Source: Stenotrophomonas sp. 704A1 (GTDB lineage: Bacteria; Pseudomonadota; Gammaproteobacteria; Xanthomonadales; Xanthomonadaceae). From it: a stretch of 64,000 nucleotides of DNA. The notes beneath the pieces were generated by a model, which made no database searches, was not told where the DNA came from, and saw nothing but the letters and a program-made list of their open reading frames with translations. The position numbers were made by a program, and so were the translations under genes. Below, piece after piece: positions 54,502 through 61,985 of the stretch; position 1 is the stretch's first letter; each line of letters begins with the position of its first letter. The DNA lies in assembly GCF_030549525.1 (NCBI RefSeq), contig NZ_CP130831.1:1203501-1267500 (forward strand). Reading direction: 5' to 3'.

Positions 54502-56487
54502 ATGAAGCATGCAAGGGTGCTGGCCGCATGGATGGCCATCTGCGGCGTGGGTGGGGTGGAGGCCGCGGAGGTTTCGCTGGACGGCTACGTGCGCCGCGCG
54601 GAGTTCAATGACATCCAGCTCTCGCCCACCGGCGAGTACCTGGCCATGACCTTGCCGCTGGACGGCGCAACTGCCGTGGCGGTGCTGCGTACCGACACGA
54701 TGGAACTGGTCGGCAATTTCCGGCCGCCCCGCAACAATCATGCCGCCGAGGTCGACTGGGTCAGCGACACCCGCCTGCTCATCGGCCTGGCCGAGAAATG
54801 GGGGCCACTGGACCAGCCACGGCCGACCGGCGAACTGTATGCCATCGATGCCAATGGCAAGCGCGGTGATCTGCTGGTCGGTTACCGGGCGCGCCCGGAC
54901 GAGCCCGGCTTCGTGACCGGACGGGTGGTCGAGCCGGTGGCTGCATTCCTGGCCGATCCGCTGCCGGCGGACGAGCGCAATGTGTTGATCTCGCTGTGGC
55001 CGTTTGCCAACGACACCAATACGCGGCTGGAACGGATGGATGTCATCACCGGGCGCCGCGTCCTGGTCTCGCGCTCGCCGGTGCAGCGCGCAACGTTCAC
55101 CACCGACAATCAAGGTGAACTGCGCTTCGCCCACGGTGCCGCCGCCGACAACGTCAACAAGCTCTACTATCGCCAGGACCGCGATCAGTGGACCCTGGTC
55201 AATGACGAAGGCAGCAGCCATCGCGTCGAACGTCCGATCGGCTTCTCCGCCGACAACCGTCTGGCCTACCTGGTGGTGGAGCAGGCGCGCGGTCCCGATG
55301 CGGTCATCAGCTGGGATCCGGCCACCGGCGAGCGGCGCACGCTGCTGCAGGACGACGACGTCGACCCGACCCATGTGATCCATCAGCCTGGCACGCGTGT
55401 GCCGGTCGGCGTCCGGTTCGTCGGGGCAACCACACGCACGGCCTTCTTCGACGAGAGCTCGGCGATCGCGGCCACCCAGCGCAGGCTTGAGAAGGCCTTC
55501 CCCGGGCAGACGGTGAGCCTGGTCTCCGGTACCCGCGACAACGCGCGGCTGCTGGTGAAGGTGACGTCGGCGAGCAACCCCGGTGACTATTTCCTCTACA
55601 CCACGGCCACCCGCAACGCCGCGTTCCTCACCGGCCGCCATCGCTGGTTCGACCATGACGCCAGCGCCAGTGTTCGCCCGTTCACCCTGGCCGCGCGCGA
55701 TGGCCTGCCGCTGCATGGGTTCCTGACCCTGCCCAAAGGAAGTGATGGGCGCAACCTGCCGATGGTGGTGGTGCCGCACGGCGGCCCGATCGGCGAGTTC
55801 GACGATGGCGGCTTCGAGCGCGAGAACCAGTTGCTGGCCGAGGCCGGCTACGCGGTGCTGCAGGTCAACTTCCGCGGTTCGGGCAACTACGGTCGTGCCC
55901 ACACCCAGGCCGCTGCCCGGCAGTGGGGGCGTGCCATGCAGGACGATGTCACCGATGCCACGCGCTGGGCGATCAGCGAGGGCATCGCCGACGGCACGCG
56001 CATCTGCATCTACGGCGCCAGTTACGGTGCGTACTCGGCCTTGATGGGGGTCGTACGCGAACCCGCACTGTACCGATGCGCGGTGGGCCAGGTCGGGGTG
56101 TACGACCTGCCGTTGATGTTCAAGCGCGGTGACATCCAGGATCGCGCCTCGGGGGTCACCTACCTGCGCGAGTGGCTCGGTGATCCGGCCACGCTGGACG
56201 CGGTCTCGCCGGTGAACCTCGCTGCGGGCATCAAGGTGCCGGTGCTGCTGGCCGCCGGCCGGGAAGACCTGCGTGCGCCGGTGCAGCACACCGAGCGCAT
56301 GGAGGCCGCGCTGAAACAGGCAGGCGTGCCGGTGGAAGCGGTCTACTACCCGCGCGAGGGTCACGGTCTCTACGCCGAAGCCAACCAGCGCGACTACTAC
56401 ACCCGGCTGCTGGCATTCCTGTCGCGCAGCCTGGGCGGTGCGACCGCAGCCACCGCCCAGGCCTCAGCCCGTGACAAGGCACCCTGA
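54502..56487 (+). CDS. S9-family prolyl oligopeptidase-like peptidase (tandem copy 2)
   Basis: The protein has 661 residues from the ATG at 54502 with AAGGAG upstream, preceded by a signal peptide (VLAAWMAICGVGGVEA). Triad: Ser in YGASYGAYSAL, Asp in AAGREDLRAPV and His in EGHGLYAEAN. Large blocks are nearly identical to copy 1 (SARDGLPLHGFLTLP-type, HTERMEAALK, YYTRLLAFLSRSLGG), while the propeller part has diverged. The pair is a local duplication and probably cotranscribed. Confidence 0.9.
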   Translation: MKHARVLAAWMAICGVGGVEAAEVSLDGYVRRAEFNDIQLSPTGEYLAMTLPLDGATAVAVLRTDTMELVGNFRPPRNNHAAEVDWVSDTRLLIGLAEKWGPLDQPRPTGELYAIDANGKRGDLLVGYRARPDEPGFVTGRVVEPVAAFLADPLPADERNVLISLWPFANDTNTRLERMDVITGRRVLVSRSPVQRATFTTDNQGELRFAHGAAADNVNKLYYRQDRDQWTLVNDEGSSHRVERPIGFSADNRLAYLVVEQARGPDAVISWDPATGERRTLLQDDDVDPTHVIHQPGTRVPVGVRFVGATTRTAFFDESSAIAATQRRLEKAFPGQTVSLVSGTRDNARLLVKVTSASNPGDYFLYTTATRNAAFLTGRHRWFDHDASASVRPFTLAARDGLPLHGFLTLPKGSDGRNLPMVVVPHGGPIGEFDDGGFERENQLLAEAGYAVLQVNFRGSGNYGRAHTQAAARQWGRAMQDDVTDATRWAISEGIADGTRICIYGASYGAYSALMGVVREPALYRCAVGQVGVYDLPLMFKRGDIQDRASGVTYLREWLGDPATLDAVSPVNLAAGIKVPVLLAAGREDLRAPVQHTERMEAALKQAGVPVEAVYYPREGHGLYAEANQRDYYTRLLAFLSRSLGGATAATAQASARDKAP

Positions 56488-56534
56488 AGCGGCAACGGCG
56501 GCGGCCGTCAGCACCGCCGCCGCAGGGCACGGGG

Positions 56535-58289
56535 TCACTTCACCCCGTGCATCATCCGCTTCAACAGCGGCGCGGCGATGAAGGCCAGCAGCGCGCACCC
56601 CAGGCCGATCCACATCAGCAGCCAGAACAGGTGCGCATAGGCGCCGGCGGCGGCGACCCTGTCCAGCGCCTCGCCTTCGGGCACCTCGATCGCCGCCAGC
56701 TTGCCGAACAGCGCAGCCAGCGTCTCCGAGAATGCGGTGGCCAGGAACCAGGTGCCCATCATCAGGCTCATCACCCGCGGCACGGCCAGCTGGGTCACCG
56801 CCGCCAGGCCGACCGGCGACAGGCACATCTCACCGCTGGCCAGCAGGAAGTAGGCCAGCACCAGCCACCACACGCTGGCCATTTCACCGGTGGCGCCGAC
56901 CTGCTGCGCGGCCAGTGCCAGCGGCACGAACGACAGCGCACCGATCACCAGGCCCCAGGCCGATTTCACCGGCTTGCCCGGTTCCCAGCCGCGGCGGTCC
57001 ATCCAGGTCCACAACGCCGCGAAGGCCGGTGCCAGCAGCACCAGGAACAACCCGCCCAGGTAAGTGAGCGAACCGGCGGTCTGCGGAATCACCAGGCAGT
57101 CGCGTACCAGCAGCACCAGCATCAGGGCCACGATGCCGATGAAGAAGGCACGCGGTGCGTTGGAGCGGGGGCGCCGCTCGGACAGGCGCGCGCTGACCAC
57201 GAAGCCCAGCGGTGCCAGCAGCAGCGACACGATCGACCACGGCAGCGGGGTGCCACCGGTGATCACCAGTGCCGGCACGATGTCCTTGGTCAGCAGGCGA
57301 TCGGTGAAGGTGACCCACGAACCGTAGGACTGCTCGTACATCGTGAAGAACACCAGCGCCATGAAGATCAGCACCATCAGCGCGATCATCTGCTGGCGCT
57401 GCACCGGCGTGCATTGGGTGCCGGTGAACCAGGCGAACCAGACCAGCACGCCGCCCAGCACCACCAGCATCAGCATCAGCGCCAGGCTGATTTCACCGCC
57501 GAGCGCGAAGGCGCCGTTGCCGGCAGCCCACATCAGCCAGGCCACCGGCAGCACGCCGATCATCGCGCACAGATAGATCAGCCATTCGCGTGGCAGGCCC
57601 AGCACTTTCTGCTTCAGTGCGGCCGGCTGCGGCGGCTCGGCATGGCCCTGCAGGTACTTCTGGCCCCACAGGAACATCGCCAGGCCGGCCAGCATGCCGA
57701 TGCCGGCCGCGCCGAAGCCGTACTTCCAGCCGTAGGCCTCGCCGAGGAAGCCGCATACCAGCGACGAGAACAGCGCACCCAGGTTGATGCCGGCGTAGAA
57801 CAGCGAGAAGCCCGAATCGCGGCGCGGGTCGTCCTGCGGGTACAGCTTGCCGACGATGGTGGAGATGTTCGGCTTCAGGAAGCCCACGCCCATGATGATC
57901 AGGGCCAGCGACAGATAGGTCACCGCCAGGGCGGAGGTGTCGCGCACCACTTCGCCGTTGACCCGGTACGCCGCGTGTCCTTCGAAGGCCATGCCCAGAT
58001 GGCCCAGCACCAGCAGGATGCCGCCGAACAGCACGGCCCGGCGCATGCCCAGCCAGCGGTCGGCCAGCATGCCGCCGAATACCGGGATGCAGTACACCAG
58101 GCCGCCATAGGCGCCGAGCAGGTCCAGGCCGGCCTTGTCGCCGAACAGGTGGTACTTGGTGAGATAGAGCAGCAGCAGCGCCTTCATGCCGTAGAAGGAG
58201 AAGCGCTCCCACATTTCGGTGAAGAAGCAGACGTAGACGCCTTTCGGATGCCCCAGGAAGTCGTCGGAAGCAAGTGCGGTGGAATTCAT
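56535..58289 (-). CDS. POT/PTR-family proton-dependent peptide transporter
   Basis: The protein has 584 residues from the ATG at 58289. The POT signature FFTEMWERFSFYGMKALLLLYL (ExxERFxYYG-type) in helix 1 and the second block FLKPNISTIVGKLY, FSLFYAGINLGALFSSLVCG are present, with about 14 helices. It imports di- and tripeptides with protons. It faces the S9 peptidase genes that would produce such peptides. Confidence 0.92.
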   Translation of the reverse strand: MNSTALASDDFLGHPKGVYVCFFTEMWERFSFYGMKALLLLYLTKYHLFGDKAGLDLLGAYGGLVYCIPVFGGMLADRWLGMRRAVLFGGILLVLGHLGMAFEGHAAYRVNGEVVRDTSALAVTYLSLALIIMGVGFLKPNISTIVGKLYPQDDPRRDSGFSLFYAGINLGALFSSLVCGFLGEAYGWKYGFGAAGIGMLAGLAMFLWGQKYLQGHAEPPQPAALKQKVLGLPREWLIYLCAMIGVLPVAWLMWAAGNGAFALGGEISLALMLMLVVLGGVLVWFAWFTGTQCTPVQRQQMIALMVLIFMALVFFTMYEQSYGSWVTFTDRLLTKDIVPALVITGGTPLPWSIVSLLLAPLGFVVSARLSERRPRSNAPRAFFIGIVALMLVLLVRDCLVIPQTAGSLTYLGGLFLVLLAPAFAALWTWMDRRGWEPGKPVKSAWGLVIGALSFVPLALAAQQVGATGEMASVWWLVLAYFLLASGEMCLSPVGLAAVTQLAVPRVMSLMMGTWFLATAFSETLAALFGKLAAIEVPEGEALDRVAAAGAYAHLFWLLMWIGLGCALLAFIAAPLLKRMMHGVK

Positions 58290-58327
58290 CGCCGGGATTA
58301 TAGGCGTGTGCCACAGGCACACGCCGG

Positions 58328-58492
58328 GTAGCGCCGGGCCATGCCCGGCGAGCGCGCAGCGCGGCCAACCCCCTCCGGCACCCGGTAGCGCCGGGCCACG
58401 CCCGGCGAGCGCGTTTCAGGCACCCGGTAGCGCCGGGCCATGCCCGGCAAGCGCGCCTCAGGCACCCGGGTAGCGCCGGGCCATGCCCGGCG
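58328..58492 (+). repeat. Tandem array of four SMAG repeats
   Basis: GTAG-led CGCCGGGC/GCCCGGC hairpins begin at 58328, 58385, 58427 and 58470. The second has CAC instead of CAT in its core. The units are separated by similar AGCGCG(T)TTCAGGCACCC-type spacers, so the array grew by tandem copying. It fills the gap between the POT gene and the DUF1624 gene. Confidence 0.9.
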
Positions 58493-58498
58493 GAGCAC

Positions 58499-59644
58499 TC
58501 ACAGATACCGCAGCCAGGCCAGATCACGCCGCCGTGCCTTGAACCTCGCGAACGCCAGCGTCGGCGGGTACAGCACCACCGCCAGCGCGCAGGCCACCAG
58601 CAGCAGGCCGGCCACCGAATCCAGTGCGTACAGCTCGCCCTGGGTCGGGCCCCAGGTCGCCAACGCAGCCAGATACAGCAGCTTCAGCACATACAGGTGC
58701 AGCAGGTAGAAGAACATCGGCGCCGCGCCGATATCGGCCAGCGGCCGCAGCGCACGGGCCAGCGGCGGCCATTCGTACAAGCGCAGCAGCAGCAGGCCCA
58801 CGCCCAGCGTCAGCAACAGGAACTGCAGTGACGGCGGGTACTTGGTCACGTTGAACACGCTCATCCAGGTGCGCAGCGTGCTGGTCTGGTACTGCCACGG
58901 CGCATCGCCGTACTGGTTGGCAAAGCGCAGCAGCGCGAACAGCGCCAGCGCGCCCACGCCAGCCCACAGCAGCCACTGCCGGCGCTGCTGCGGGTCACGT
59001 CCGGCGGCGAACCACGGCCCCATCAGATAGCCCAGGGCAATCACCCCGATCCACGGCAGCACCGGGTAAGAGGTGCGCACGCGCATCACGCCGGCCTCGA
59101 TCCAGTCGCGCTGGTGCAGCACCTTCCACAGCACGGCCAGCACGCCGTTGCCCTCCACCCGCACGCCGTCGAACAGGTTGTGGCCGGCCACCAGCAGCAC
59201 GCCCAGCACCAGCAGCGCCGGGCGCGGCAGCCACAGCAGGCCGGCCAGCGCGATCATGCTCAGCCCGATCGCCCAGATCACCTGCAGGTACAGCGTGTCC
59301 GGCGGGAACTGGAAGGTCCAGGCGAAGCTCACCAGGGTCAGCTCCAGCAGCACCAGGAACAGGCCGCGCTTGAGCAGGAAGCTGGCCGTGGCGCGGCGTG
59401 GGTCGGCCTGGCGCTGGCCGTACAGCCACGCCGACATGCCGGTCAACAGCACGAACACCGGCGCACACAGATGCGCCAGCAGGCGGCACGCGAACAGGGC
59501 AGGGGACACGCTGGCCGCATCCATCGGGTCGCTGACCTGGTACTGCAGGAAGAAGGTCTCGCGGACGTGGTCGATCAGCATCAGCAGCATCACGGTGCCG
59601 CGCAGCTGGTCGATGGAGGCCAGCCGGGGGGAGGAAGGGGGCAT
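58499..59644 (-). CDS. DUF1624/HGSNAT-like membrane acyltransferase
   Basis: The protein has 381 residues and about 10 helices. RLASIDQLRGTVMLLMLIDHVRETF at the N-terminus is the hallmark of the heparan-alpha-glucosaminide N-acetyltransferase group (catalytic His in IDHVR). Such proteins move acetyl groups across the membrane onto sugars or other acceptors. Acceptor is unknown. A Zur-like box lies just upstream. Confidence 0.87.
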   Translation of the reverse strand: MPPSSPRLASIDQLRGTVMLLMLIDHVRETFFLQYQVSDPMDAASVSPALFACRLLAHLCAPVFVLLTGMSAWLYGQRQADPRRATASFLLKRGLFLVLLELTLVSFAWTFQFPPDTLYLQVIWAIGLSMIALAGLLWLPRPALLVLGVLLVAGHNLFDGVRVEGNGVLAVLWKVLHQRDWIEAGVMRVRTSYPVLPWIGVIALGYLMGPWFAAGRDPQQRRQWLLWAGVGALALFALLRFANQYGDAPWQYQTSTLRTWMSVFNVTKYPPSLQFLLLTLGVGLLLLRLYEWPPLARALRPLADIGAAPMFFYLLHLYVLKLLYLAALATWGPTQGELYALDSVAGLLLVACALAVVLYPPTLAFARFKARRRDLAWLRYL

Positions 59645-59666
59645 GCAGAAGGAAAGGTGCAGGTGT

Positions 59667-59683
59667 ATGTAAAGTTATAACAT
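59667..59683. promoter_or_regulatory. Zur-like box upstream of the DUF1624 gene
   Basis: On the minus strand ATGTTATAACTTTACAT matches the gamma-proteobacterial Zur pattern ATGTTATAWTATAACAT at 14 of 17 positions (pattern from memory). It is 23 bases upstream of the DUF1624 start and 162 bases from the OPT start. Zinc control is an inference. Confidence 0.4.
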
Positions 59684-59844
59684 GCCAATTGAGCTGCGCC
59701 CAGCCGGGCTTTGCCGGATCGGCTGGTTGGCCATGCCGATGCGGGGACAGGGCGCTCCACGGCTGGCCCCCATCCTTTGGCACGCTGGACTTGCCGGGGC
59801 CTGAACGCTAGCGTGGCAGGGATTTTTTGCCAGCAGGGGCTTCC

Positions 59845-61809
59845 ATGAACCACGACGCTGCGCCCAAGCAGCTCACCTTCCGCGCAGTGGCCCTGGCCAT
59901 CGTGCTGGCGGTGGTGCTGTCGGCCGCAAACGCCTACCTCGGTCTGTTCGCAGGCCTGACCATCGCCACCGCCATTCCCGCCGCGGTGATTTCCATGGGC
60001 GTGCTGCGCCTGCTGGGCGGTGGCTCGATCCTGGAGAACAACATCGTGCAGACCGGCGCTTCGGCCGGTTCGTCGATCGCCGCCGGTGTCATCTTCACCA
60101 TCCCGGCGCTGGTCATCATGGGCTACTGGCCGGACTTCAAGTACTGGTGGGTGCTGGGCATCGCCGGCCTGGGCGGCCTGCTGGGCGTGCTGTTCTCGGT
60201 GCCGCTGCGCCGTTCGATGATCGTCGAGGATCCGCTGCCGTTCCCCGAAGGCAAGGCCGCCGCAGAAGTCCTCAAGGCCGGTGAGAACCCCGGCCCGGGC
60301 CTGAAGATCCTCGGCCTGTCGGCCGTCATCGGCGCCTTCGTCAAGCTGGCCGCCGAAAGCGGCCTGCGCCTGATCCCCGATGCCTGGTCGACCTCGGCTT
60401 ACGTCGGCAGCTCCAAGATCACCGCCTTCATCGGCACCAACCTGTCGCCGGCCCTGCTGGGCGTGGGCTACATCGTCGGCCTCAACGTCGGCATCGTGGT
60501 GGTGTCCGGCTCGATCCTGACCTGGCACATCGCCATCCCGATCTACCAGGCGTTCTTCATGAACACCGATCCGGCGCTGGCCGCGTCGGTTGCCACTGCG
60601 TCGTCCACCGAAGCGGCGTTCGCCATCTGGGGCGCCAAGATGCGCTACCTCGGCGTCGGCGCGATGCTGATCGGCGGCATCTGGACCCTGATCTCGCTGC
60701 GCAAGTCGCTGCTGAACGGCGTCAAGAGCGGCTTTGCCGCCGCGCGCAAGAGTGGCGGCCCGGTGCTGGCCCACACCGAACGCGACCTGCCGATGAAGTG
60801 GATGCTGGTGGCCCTGGTGGTCTTCGTGCTGCCGCTGCTGGCCCTGTACCAGGCCATCGTCGGCCAGTGGCACGTGTCGATCCCGATGACCCTCATCATG
60901 ATCGTCGCCGGCTTCCTGTTCGTGTCGGTCTCGGCTTACCTGGCCGGCCTGATCGGTTCGTCCAACAACCCGGTCTCGGGCATCACCATCTCCACCATCC
61001 TGTTCGCTTCGGCCGTGCTGGTGGTGCTGCTGGGCGCCGACGGCCTCAAGCCGGTCGGTGCCGGCGGTGCGCCGCTGGGTGCGGTGGCCGCGATCATGAT
61101 CGGCGCGGTGGTCTGCTGCGCCGCCGCGGTGGGCGGTGACAACCTGCAGGACCTCAAGGCCGGCTACATCGTCGGTGCCACCCCGTGGAAGCAGCAGCTG
61201 ATGCTGGGCATCGGCGCGTTCTCGTGCGCGCTGATCATGGCCCCGGTGCTGAACCTGCTGGCCACCGCCTACGGCATCGGCGTGAAGTCCGAGCTGCATC
61301 CGAACGCGCTGGCCGCCCCGCAGGCCAACCTGATGGCCTCGGTGGCCAAGGGCCTGTTCGGTGGCGAACTGCCGTGGACCTTCATCGGCATCGGTGCCGT
61401 GGTCGGTGCGGTCATCATCGCCTTCGACAGCTGGCTGAAGTCGCGCAATGCGCGCTTCCGCGTGCCGGTGCTGGCCGCCGCCATCGGTATCTACCTGCCG
61501 CTGGAACTGATGGTGCCGATCTTCCTCGGTGGCCTGATCGCCTACCTGGTCGAGCGCTTCCACAAGGTGCGTGGCGATGACGAGGAAGGCCGCGACCGCG
61601 TGCACAAGCCGGGCGTGCTGTTCGCCGCCGGCCTGATCACCGGCGAGGCCCTGATGGGTATCGCCATCGCCGTGCCGATCGTGGTCAGCAGCCGCGCCGA
61701 CGTGCTGGCCCTGCCGTTCCACCTGCCGGCCGCGCAGTGGTTCGGCCTGGCCGTGCTGTTCCTGGTGGGCTGGCTGATCTACCGCACCGGCAAGCGCGCC
61801 ATGGCGTAA
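59845..61809 (+). CDS. OPT-family oligopeptide transporter
   Basis: The protein has 654 residues from the ATG at 59845, with about 16 helices. Features: QLTFRAVALAIVLAVVLSAANAYLGLFAGLTIATAIPAAVISMGVLRLL, ENNIVQTGASAGSSIAAGVIFTIPALVIMG, and VCCAAAVGGDNLQDLKAGYIVGATPWKQQ. OPT proteins import tetra- to longer peptides or metal-chelate complexes. The S9 peptidase encoded next and the POT system nearby favour peptides. Confidence 0.92.
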   Translation: MNHDAAPKQLTFRAVALAIVLAVVLSAANAYLGLFAGLTIATAIPAAVISMGVLRLLGGGSILENNIVQTGASAGSSIAAGVIFTIPALVIMGYWPDFKYWWVLGIAGLGGLLGVLFSVPLRRSMIVEDPLPFPEGKAAAEVLKAGENPGPGLKILGLSAVIGAFVKLAAESGLRLIPDAWSTSAYVGSSKITAFIGTNLSPALLGVGYIVGLNVGIVVVSGSILTWHIAIPIYQAFFMNTDPALAASVATASSTEAAFAIWGAKMRYLGVGAMLIGGIWTLISLRKSLLNGVKSGFAAARKSGGPVLAHTERDLPMKWMLVALVVFVLPLLALYQAIVGQWHVSIPMTLIMIVAGFLFVSVSAYLAGLIGSSNNPVSGITISTILFASAVLVVLLGADGLKPVGAGGAPLGAVAAIMIGAVVCCAAAVGGDNLQDLKAGYIVGATPWKQQLMLGIGAFSCALIMAPVLNLLATAYGIGVKSELHPNALAAPQANLMASVAKGLFGGELPWTFIGIGAVVGAVIIAFDSWLKSRNARFRVPVLAAAIGIYLPLELMVPIFLGGLIAYLVERFHKVRGDDEEGRDRVHKPGVLFAAGLITGEALMGIAIAVPIVVSSRADVLALPFHLPAAQWFGLAVLFLVGWLIYRTGKRAMA

Positions 61810-61821
61810 CGCCGTGCCCAT

Positions 61822-61845
61822 GTAGAGCCGAGCCTGTGCTCGGCT
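61822..61845 (+). repeat. SMAG repeat, GAGCCGAG subtype
   Basis: GTAG followed by an AGCCGAG/CTCGGCT hairpin. It has the same GTAG lead but a different stem from the CGCCGGGC copies, so at least two subtypes are present. Confidence 0.78.
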
Positions 61846-61851
61846 GCCTTG

Positions 61852-61883
61852 GCAAACCGCGCTACGGCGCGGTTTGCTTTTTC
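61852..61883 (+). terminator. Terminator of the OPT gene
   Basis: A perfect 11-bp stem GCAAACCGCGC/GCGCGGTTTGC with a 4-base loop (61852-61862, 61867-61877) is followed by TTTTTC. Confidence 0.93.
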
Positions 61884-61985
61884 TGGCGGCGCGGCGACCC
61901 CGGCCGGGCTGCCATGACCGATGGCCTTGGCAGCCCCGGCCGCACGGGCCTACCATCGGTCTTTTGCCGTCCTGCGGAGACCCCG

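Noticed and set aside
58328..58492. Regular repeats that could suggest a CRISPR array
   Set aside because: Each unit is itself a GTAG hairpin of the dispersed SMAG type, spacers are similar to one another rather than unique, and no cas genes are nearby.
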